A stretch of DNA of 64,000 bases from Paragordius varius (Eukaryota > Nematomorpha). The notes beneath the pieces were generated by a model. The model had not been told where the DNA came from. It did no database searches and saw nothing but the letters and a program-made list of their open reading frames with translations. Within the stretch, counting starts at the first letter, position 1. Every line of letters begins with the position of its first letter. The stretch is from assembly GCA_964247055.1 (NCBI GenBank), contig OZ176054.1:6324001-6388000 (forward strand), read 5' to 3'. The position numbers were made by a program, and so were the translations under genes. This document shows, piece by piece, positions 56,401 to 64,000 of this stretch.

Positions 56401-57702
56401 CACCTAAGTCAACATTAGACAATGATATCACATTAAAACCACCCCCTATACCTCCCCTAAGTATGATATCATTTATTACAGTAAAAACCATAAGTTGACA
56501 AAATATCCATCATAATAGTTGATTGTGTTTGGTGATGACTTCATTACATTGAAACTATTCACATTTAATCGACTCTCTTTTATATCCCTTTCCTTTTATA
56601 CAGAAGTCATTTTGTCTGCTAATTTTAGTTAGCAAAAGAATGCAAAAAACAACTTGTTTTTGTATGGAATAATATCGCATAAAAAAAGTATATTTTAATA
56701 ATTTACGGTAGCATATGAATTCAATGCCTACTTTACCGCCAAGGCCAAATAATATAATAACCAAACTTAATTTTCTTAACTTATTATATGCGATTAAAAA
56801 TGATAGTTATAATTTTTTTATTTTTGTGTTGTAAAATTGTAAGCGTTTATAACAGTTATGTATGCCTATAATGGAAAATTCACTTGTTTAGATTTTTTGA
56901 ATAAGGTAAAACTTTAGTTTATTATTGCAATTTTTATCAATGGTACTTGACACATTTAAAATTAATACTATTTAATCTGAATGATACAAATTAGATTTAA
57001 TTTATTGTGTCTAAAAAATTCATTAACAATAATATAAGCAATAAATGGTAAGTTATAATAAATTTGGGAGACGACGAATAAAGCAATCGGTAAAAAAGAA
57101 ATGCACCAATAATCATAATTCCCAAAAAATTACGTGATTGTTCATAATAAAGTTTAAACATCCAAATTACATAAAAACAGTAGAAAATTATAATTTATTT
57201 AACGCGCAAAAAGGTTTGACTGTATTATTAGGATTTCGTTATTTTGGACTGCTAGACCAAACATAATTTGCCTATACATCTAAAATTATAAAGTAATGCA
57301 AAGATATTTTTATGGAAAATCCTATTTTGTAGTCTTTTTTTATTTTTCCTTTTGCATTTTACAGATTTCCCTATGTCATCACTACCACATCCAATGCAAT
57401 TATTACCGCCGCCTCCCATATACAATCAACAGTCAATAAGTCAAAGTATTAATCATTTATCCTCCTATATTTCTACTCACACCAATACCAATTTCTCTGC
57501 TAATCAATTTTCTCATATATTACAAACAACAACACCTGATAATAAATTTCATAATTTTATATTATCGCCGATGCCAAACAGAAATGTTTCAAATCACGAG
57601 ACATCATACGGCAATAATAGTAATGGGCCCTTGTTATTCCCTCCTTTTATGAATAATAATTATGATAAACATTACAATTTTAATAATCAAAATCGATCAT
57701 GA
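53490..57702 (+). CDS. ZNF207: ZNF207 / BuGZ, Bub3-binding C2H2 zinc-finger protein
   Basis: BuGZ binds microtubules and Bub3, helping Bub3 load on kinetochores and spindles assemble. Eight exons join in phase: 53490-53530, 53556-53682, 53746-53890, 54015-54066, 54836-55294, 55620-55794, 56109-56460, 57365-57702 (about 562 residues). The N-terminus [14 protein letters not shown] is followed by two zinc fingers ([27 protein letters not shown]) and the conserved [14 protein letters not shown]. The middle is proline-rich ([23 protein letters not shown]). The Bub3-binding GLEBS motif is kept as [16 protein letters not shown], with the paired Glu, and an intron falls between the Pro and the Glu pair. 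The C-terminus is Asn/Pro-rich and ends with TGA at 57700. Intron 1 is only 25 nt, intron 2 is 62-63 nt. Confidence 0.94.
54150..54590 (+). mobile_element. Family C element in ZNF207 intron 4
   Basis: Carries the family interior (GCTGTCTTTAGCCTGCAAG, TCGCCGCCATTTTTCTCGG) and a CTACCCCAGAATATAATCGG tail; diverged. Confidence 0.5.
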
Positions 57703-59349
57703 ATAAGCGAGATAGAGATTGGTGCAACATAAAGATGGAGTACGAGTAATCCTCTTAATAATAAATTCCATACTAATTATGGCAATAACTAAGGGGTGAA
57801 AAAACCGTTAAATTTAAAAATCAAAAGCCATATTACTTTCTTAAATTGTTCCCAATTATGCAAATCTTATTGAACTTTGAAATGATAGACCGCATTTTTG
57901 TACCATAGTTTATCAATCCCAATAAATAACTATTATTAATTATATAATTAATTTGAAATTTTTAATACGTATTATTCTACAACAATATCTTAAAAATTTG
58001 TAAAAATATAAAAATAAATTATTAGTACACCACATCATTCATTTATATATATTTTGAAAACATAAAATTTCCAATGAAAGCTAATCATCAAGTTTCAAGT
58101 CTCGGTAAAGATCTTTTGGTTTTCGGATGTTTCTTTCATATTGTTTATTGCTCCATATAATGACGGAGAATGCAACAAAATAAGCTAAAATTAATGATAA
58201 AATAATTGATTAGAGACCACAAAAAAGCATATCCAAATTAAATTTTATATTCGAATCACACAGATAAATTTTCTTAAAATTTAAATTTTTCGATAGAACC
58301 ATGACGATGTTAACACTCATTTTGGGGGTAATTTTATATCCCATAATTCTGTAATCAAACCATAGTTGATAGTTATAGCTATAATATAATTATCAAGCAT
58401 TGTTCTTATGTATTATAATAAAAAGCTATTTACAGTTTTATGATTTCTAAAGTCCAATGGGACAGCTTTAAAACACGATTGAAACGAACATCAGTTATTA
58501 AAATGATATACATGAAGTTTTTGATTATTAAATGCAGCCCGAAGCTTGTTAAAGTTAATTATTTAAAATATAACATAATTAGCGATTCAAAAAAATTATA
58601 AAAAATGGCGGCAAAAAGTATGTGATGAGGATTTTTTACAATTTTACAATTTTTTAAAAAAAAATTTGCATGATGCGCCTAAAAGATAAAGAAAGCATAT
58701 TTTGAAATTTGGCTTAATACCTTAAAGACTTTTTAAACTATTCAAACTTCAATAGCTCTGAGATACAAAAAGGTAATGAATTAATAATAATGGTTTATAG
58801 TAAAAAACACAAGGTATAATTTCCAAAACCGTTAAAAAATTCATTATATTTTTTGTTCGGTTCGGATCAAAAAAAATCATAGAATCTGGTCAATCACCAT
58901 TATTCTGACTGTAAAAAAATAGTTTATTCTAATAAAAATTGGGTTAACTCGCAATTTAATCAGGGTATGATTTTCAATGTGGTTTAATAACCATGCTGTT
59001 AGTTTAATCAAATGCGTCGACATTTTTAATTGTTATACATTTTAGAAGAATATAAATAAATTTTAAGGTACTAATACTTATGTAATTATCTGTATTAATC
59101 GAAAGACGCATAAAAGTTACGTACGGATGTAGAATACGAAATTTCGGGATATCATCCTCCCAAATCTTGGAATACCCTTTGAAAAAAAACCAGCAAAGGC
59201 TCTTTGTTCATATGGCGATATTGCATAACTGACAACTCCTCTCAATCTTGTAAGATTCCCAAACTCATGACCCATCAATGTTTTGCGTTCAGGCCTTACT
59301 ATGAAGTTATGAAAAGATTGTGATAAATTTCAGGTGCACATCAATTTTT
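57703..59349. other. Intergenic, ZNF207 to SLC35F
   Basis: Contains the ZNF207 3' end and one reverse-oriented copy of repeat family C (about 58560-58777). No other gene is apparent. A possible acceptor-like TTTCAG lies shortly before the SLC35F start. Confidence 0.6.
58560..58777 (-). mobile_element. Family C element, partial reverse copy
   Basis: Reverse-strand match: AAAATGGCGGCAAAAAG, GCGCCTAAAAGATAAAGAAAG, and ending AAAAAGGTAATGA. Confidence 0.55.
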
Positions 59350-62300
59350 ATGAATCAATTTTTTCAAAACAAATTACATTCCATCAACTTTCAAAGCCTG
59401 TATGTGTCGGTCAAATCTAAGTAATTATTAAATTATATTATTTAGAAATTTATGGGAAAATATATTATTGGGTCAAGTAATATCATTACTAATTTGTACC
59501 ACCGCTGTCACTAGTCAGGTTTTAGCACAATATTATTCCCTTAACATTCCAACCGGTTTATTTTTTCCCTAAATATTAGCTCAAAATTTTGTCAATTATT
59601 TACTTTTAGCTACATTATTTAACTGTGCCTTGTATGTTAAACGTAAATCTTTCGCATCATCAAGATACTCTACCTATACAAAATATTATATATATGATAT
59701 ATTACGTAATCGTGGTCTAAAATATTTTATTTTGGCTCTCATTGATGTTGAAGCCAATTATTTGATTGTTAAAGCTTATCGATATACCACATTAACCGCC
59801 ATCCAGGTTATTTTTACATTTTTTGTCTCATGTTGTTGAATTTTCAATAAAATTTTTGGTGGCTTTATATAATTAGTTTGTTGATCAGAGTTAATTGTCA
59901 TGTAGCGTTTTTATATAATTTATTGACGCAAACAATAAATATATAAATACTTCAAAAATAATTAATCTTATCTATTACTAGTTTAAAAATATAATTTTTA
60001 TTTATATGATTAAATATTTTGCCGAAACTGTTAGATTGTTTAATTATACCCAATTGTAATACTTTCATTCATTTTATTAATAAGAGATAAATTTATATAT
60101 AAAGTATTAATCATGGAATAAAAGAATTTTTTTTACAATGAAACCGAATTTTTGCTGATTTCTAGCTGTTAGATTGTTTGACTATACCAGTTGTTATGCT
60201 TTTATCCATCCTATTTTTACGGGTCAAATATCGAATGTCACATTTTTTGGGCGTTCTCATTTGCGTTTTTGGGGTCGGTTTTCTCATTTATTCTGATCGA
60301 CAACAACGACAAAAATCTGGACAGGCTAAAGGGGACCACGATCTACTTACCAATGGTTAATATTATATTGTTTAAAATAAAATTTTTAACGGATTATACA
60401 TTTTTTGTTATTTGTATGTAAATTAATTTTATGTAAATTACGAAAAAACAATGAAAACAACATTGTTACATGATGAATTATATATGTGCAACGTAAATAC
60501 ATTGTATGAATGAACTCTAAACAAAAGTATATTGTATGATTTTGTCATTTTTGAGTGGTGTTTAACTTTGTTTTTTTATACATCAATCAAAAATATATAT
60601 GATATACCGTTTCTCAGTCAAAATAAACGTTTTCCCAGTCAATCGAAACGTTTCCCAGTCAATCGAAACATTTTCCCAATTAATAAAAACGTTTTTTCAG
60701 TCGATAAAAACGGTTTTATTTTGATAAATATCAAAACAAGAATATAAAAACAACTTTTAACCATTATCAGCGTAATATATGGATATTATTTTTAATAAAA
60801 ACACAATTATTGAGTGACAATTTTTCCAAGTATCCAGTGCACAATCATTAATGACTTATTCTTTAAAAGTTATATTTTTGAAATTTGTGATGTTTTTTAG
60901 AAAATATTTTTTATTTTATCGATGGTTCGCATTAATATTTGCGGAACTCTTCACAACAGTTAATAAAAATGTCAAGTTTGTCGATAAAAATACTGTCAGA
61001 AAAAATAACTAAACGAAAAATTTTTTTGATAAACATATTTTGATTTAAAAATTTATTAAAAAGATATTTGACTAAAACAAGGGTGTCAAACTAAATGCCT
61101 TCGCGGGGCGCATTTTTAACTTAAAAAAACACCGTTCCGCATTCGAAATATATACGGGCATTCACATAATTTTTCGATAAATAAGCTTGTAAAATACAAA
61201 CACAATATAACATTTTTTTAATTACCAATTTAATAGACTCATTCATAATAATTGCGTAAGAAATATGAATATTACTAAGATTTTGTGGGCATATTTTTGC
61301 ATATGGATTTCCAAATTTTTCGCGCGCCGCACTAAGATACTCCTAAGGCCGCCTTAGGCCCCCGATGAACCAAATGATAAATATTATAAAATTAGGGTAA
61401 AATATGTTTAAGATCCAATATGAAGTGTTAAATGATCTTTGAGATAAAAATGGTATATTTTTATAAATTTTATTATTTCCTCCGTAGCTATTGATTTAAG
61501 TTAGCCGCAAAAATGCGAAACATCGATAAAATAAAAATAATAACTTAAAATTTAGTTTGTTACCCTTGTTTTAGTCAAATATCCTTTTTATTAAATATTT
61601 TTAAAATCAAAAACTTTAAAAAAAATTGTAGATATTTTTTCCGACAGTATTTTTATCGACAAACTTGACATATTTAAAAACTGTTGTGAAGCGTTCCGCA
61701 AGTATTAGTGCGAACCATCGATAAAATAAAAAATATTATCTTAAAAACATCTCAAAAATATAACTTTTAAAGAATAAATCATTATTGATTGTGCACTGGA
61801 ATATACTTGGAAAAATTGTCATTCAATAATTGCTTTTTTATAAAAAATAATATCCATATATTACGCTGATAATGGTTAAAAGTTTTTATATTACTGTTTT
61901 GATATTAATCATCAAAAATACAACCGTTTTTATTGATTGGGAAAATGTTTCGATTCACTGGGAAAACGTTTCGATGACTGGGAAAATTTTCGATTGACTG
62001 GGAAAACGTTTCGATTGATTGAGAAAACGTTTCGATTGATTGGGAAAATTCGATTGACTGGGAAAACGTTTATTTTGACTTGGAAATGGTATATTTGGCA
62101 ACTATTCAAATAATATTAATTATTGTATTAACTACACTTTATCTAATATTTTTACCAACAATAAATATTCAAAAACCTTTTTTTAAGATATTGGGAACTT
62201 TTTTTCAATATTTTTGTAGTTCAATTATATTTATTTACATCTTAAGTCATGCATTTATCTTTTAACACTTGGATACAACACATTCATTTTAGTCCTTCGA

Positions 62301-64000
62301 TTCAAATTGGGGTAGTTAAATACCCCAGGCCTGTTTAAAGCTAAATTCTTAAAAAAATATAGAAGGAATCGAAACCAGGGCAAAATTTTGCACTTATGTA
62401 ACATTAATAAACCGAAATATATAAAAAAAATTTATTCAAAAATATTTAATATTATTTATTTTAAGCTAAAACCGAAAGGTAAAAATTTAGTCAACGTGAC
62501 ATTTGTGCAATGGTAAAATTGAAAAATAATACAAAATAAACCGCTTTTTCTATTTCTATCAATGTTAGATGTAATTTAAATAAAAATAGTGCTTTAATTT
62601 TACCCTTAAAATAAAATGAAGACGATATTTTGTAAAAATTTTATAAAATAAAAATGGCGTCGAAGTAGTTTGACATGGAGCTTTTTTTTCAAAACAAAAT
62701 TTTATTTAGAGACTTTGGCATATTTATATAATTTATATTATGATAGAAGCATAAATTTAAATTGAGACCGTTTCCTTTAGTAGTTTTTACAAAATCTTAA
62801 CTCAAATTTAGTCTGGGGTATTTAGATACCCCAAATTGAATCGAAGTGTTAAATTTAATTATTATAATATAGTGTTATATATGAATAAATTTGTCGCCAT
62901 TATTAACATAAATTATAAAAACTATAACTCTTAGAAGGAACACTCAACAAATTCTTTGGTGATATGTTGTGCATTATTGCAGCCACACTGTATGGCGTTT
63001 CCAACGTCGGTCAAGAATTTTTTGTTAAACGATTTGATAAATACGAATTTTTGGCTATTATTGGAACGTTTGGCACCATAATCAATGGGATTCAATTGTA
63101 ATACTATTTTGGATTTATAATTAATGAACCAGTTTTTGTCTAGTTTTTATTTAACATATTTAAATTATTACTAGCTTAACTTAAAGAATGGATATTCTCT
63201 TTACTAAATATTATATATTTGTTATACTTTTTAATTATAGTCTCAAATGTTGAAAAAAATAAAAAATAATATGCATATTTTAAAATAAACTTTGATCTAA
63301 AAATCTACCTAAGTAAAACATAATTTTAAATAATATTTAACAAAATATTTCATTGGGGGAGTTTAAATTTTTGCAAGCCGGCTTATTAGTTGGCATGCCT
63401 ATATACTAATAAATTCATCCATATACATTGTTTAAGATTAATTTAATTAAGGATAAAATGTTTTTTTAATATTTTAATTAAATGGAGATATTGAATAATA
63501 TCATTATTATATACATCAAAAAACTAAAATTTTATAAATTTTTGATACAATTTAATATATAATTAAAAAATTTCATTTTATCCTGCTATTTTAATCGTTA
63601 AAACTGGTGAACTCAAATTTTACGGGCTAGTTTATTAGCCAGTAAGCTTACCTAGATATCGCGTTTGAAACGTATTTCAAAGACTAATTTCATAAATTAT
63701 GAAATATTTTTCGTTCTTTTACCTAATATGGAGTGGAGATATTTGATATCGCCATAGCTTATAAATCATTTTTATACCATATTTACAATATAAAATTTAC
63801 TGTTCTTTTGCTATAAAGCCTTATACTTGAAACTGGGGAACTTAAACTTTTACGAGCTAGTCTATTATTAGCTGGAGAAACTGAATCCCATTATCATCAT
63901 CACAAAACTTATGTGTTTATGCTAGTTTCCCTTTTCACGGTGGCAATGTTTGGTATTTATTATTGCATGGCAACGGCTATGGAGCGAACGTCAGCTTTGG
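59350..64000 (+). CDS. SLC35F1/F2-type membrane transporter (3' end beyond right edge)
   Basis: Multi-pass drug/metabolite-transporter-superfamily protein, expected to have about ten membrane helices. Exons in phase: 59350-59420 (MNQFFQNKLHSINFQS), 59446-59555, 59580-59806, 60166-60355, 62935-63097, 63861 to beyond 64000. Family matches: LLGQVISLLICTTAVTSQ, DVEANYLIVKAYRYTTLTAIQ, LLDCLTIPVVMLLSILFLRV, FGDMLCIIAATLYGVSNVGQ, EFLAIIGTFGTIINGIQ, and YYCMATAMERTSAL at the window end. The first two introns are 25 and 24 nt, the third about 360 nt, and the fourth about 2.6 kb holding a large foldback element and a family D MITE. Decayed copies of exons sit before exons 4 and 6. Which of SLC35F1 or F2 is closer cannot be told; the start is the first ATG in the frame that splices correctly. 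Confidence 0.92.
60028..60095 (+). pseudogene. Decayed duplicate of SLC35F exon 4 start
   Basis: The first bases match the real exon at 60166: CTGTTAGATTGTTT then similar sequence through the IPVVMLLSI-encoding part. Read in the exon frame it gives LLDCLIIPNCNTF and then a stop, and it lacks an AG acceptor at the homologous place. It is a relic of a tandem exon duplication 138 nt upstream of the functional exon, not a usable alternative exon. Confidence 0.7.
60603..62093. mobile_element. Large foldback element in SLC35F intron 4, different repeat unit
   Basis: Two inverted arms of about 500 bp (60603-61095 and 61550-62093) flank a core of about 450 bp. The outer part of each arm is a tandem array of a roughly 20-bp unit (GTTTTCCCAGTCAATCGAAA and its complement). 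The ends, TATACCGTTTCTCAGTC and GACTTGGAAATGGTATA, share the TATACC start with the 21-bp-unit elements, though the unit differs. Deeper in the arms are matching ATCGATGGTTCGCA and GTCAAATATC blocks. The core has GC-richer patches resembling hAT ends and no open frame. Confidence 0.75.
62280..62865 (+). mobile_element. Family D MITE in SLC35F intron 4
   Basis: Best-preserved ends: TCCTTCGATTCAAATTGGGG with TTAAATACCCCAG at the left, and CTGGGGTATTTAGATACCCC with AAATTGAATCGAAGTG at the right, an inverted repeat of about 35 bp. Non-coding. Confidence 0.65.
63350..63860 (+). repeat. Tandem duplications leading into SLC35F exon 6
   Basis: Three related stretches occur at about 63355, 63605 and 63832, each reading like AACTGGGGAACTTAAA, then TTTTACGAGCTAG, then TTATTAG and an alanine/glycine-type tail. 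The last leads directly into exon 6 at 63861. Spacing is roughly 230-250 nt. The two upstream copies have lost coding similarity after the first 50 nt. Confidence 0.55.

Overview
This is AT-rich DNA from an animal nuclear genome. Five or six intron-containing genes lie in a field of decayed DNA transposons and miniature inverted-repeat elements. The genes BTAF1/Mot1, METAP2, TANGO2, ZNF207/BuGZ, an SLC35F transporter and two TGF-beta-type ligands place it in Metazoa. Protein divergence is high. Intron sizes fall into two classes: at least nine introns of only 24-29 nt, and others of 60 nt to more than 4 kb filled with repeats. Very short introns are known from dicyemids and some other reduced parasitic animals, so such a lineage is my best guess, but the sequence does not prove it.

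Layout: (1) 86-12569, minus: BTAF1, running off the left edge. (2) 12616-19060, plus: METAP2, head-to-head with BTAF1 with only 46 nt between start codons. (3) 19953-27290: first copy of a segmental duplication, holding a divergent TGF-beta-family ligand gene (20197-26829) and, 277 nt after its stop, a broken fragment of the 3' end of TANGO2. (4) 27300-39660: a transposon graveyard with hAT remnants, MITEs, unclassified repeats and GGTTCC-rich tracts; I found no host gene in it. (5) 39661 to about 47830: second copy of the duplication, with a second ligand gene (39931-47373), tail-to-tail with the intact TANGO2 (47651-53466, minus), again 277 nt between stops. (6) 53490-57702, plus: ZNF207/BuGZ, head-to-head with TANGO2 with only 23 nt between start codons. 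(7) 59350-64000, plus: an SLC35F1/F2-type transporter, running off the right edge.

The unrelated neighbours do not form a pathway: chromatin/TBP removal, N-terminal methionine excision, secreted signalling, TANGO2 metabolism, spindle/kinetochore function, and small-molecule transport. The striking features are architectural: ultra-compact bidirectional gene pairs, very short introns, a tandemly duplicated ligand lacking the inter-chain cysteine, and foldback transposable elements whose arms are arrays of a short palindromic repeat. One group of these elements is nested three deep inside a ligand intron.

Exon boundaries were placed by hand from GT/AG sites, reading-frame phase and remembered family sequences. 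Points I could not settle are the BTAF1 junction between about 4124 and 3531, and the middle exons of both ligand genes.
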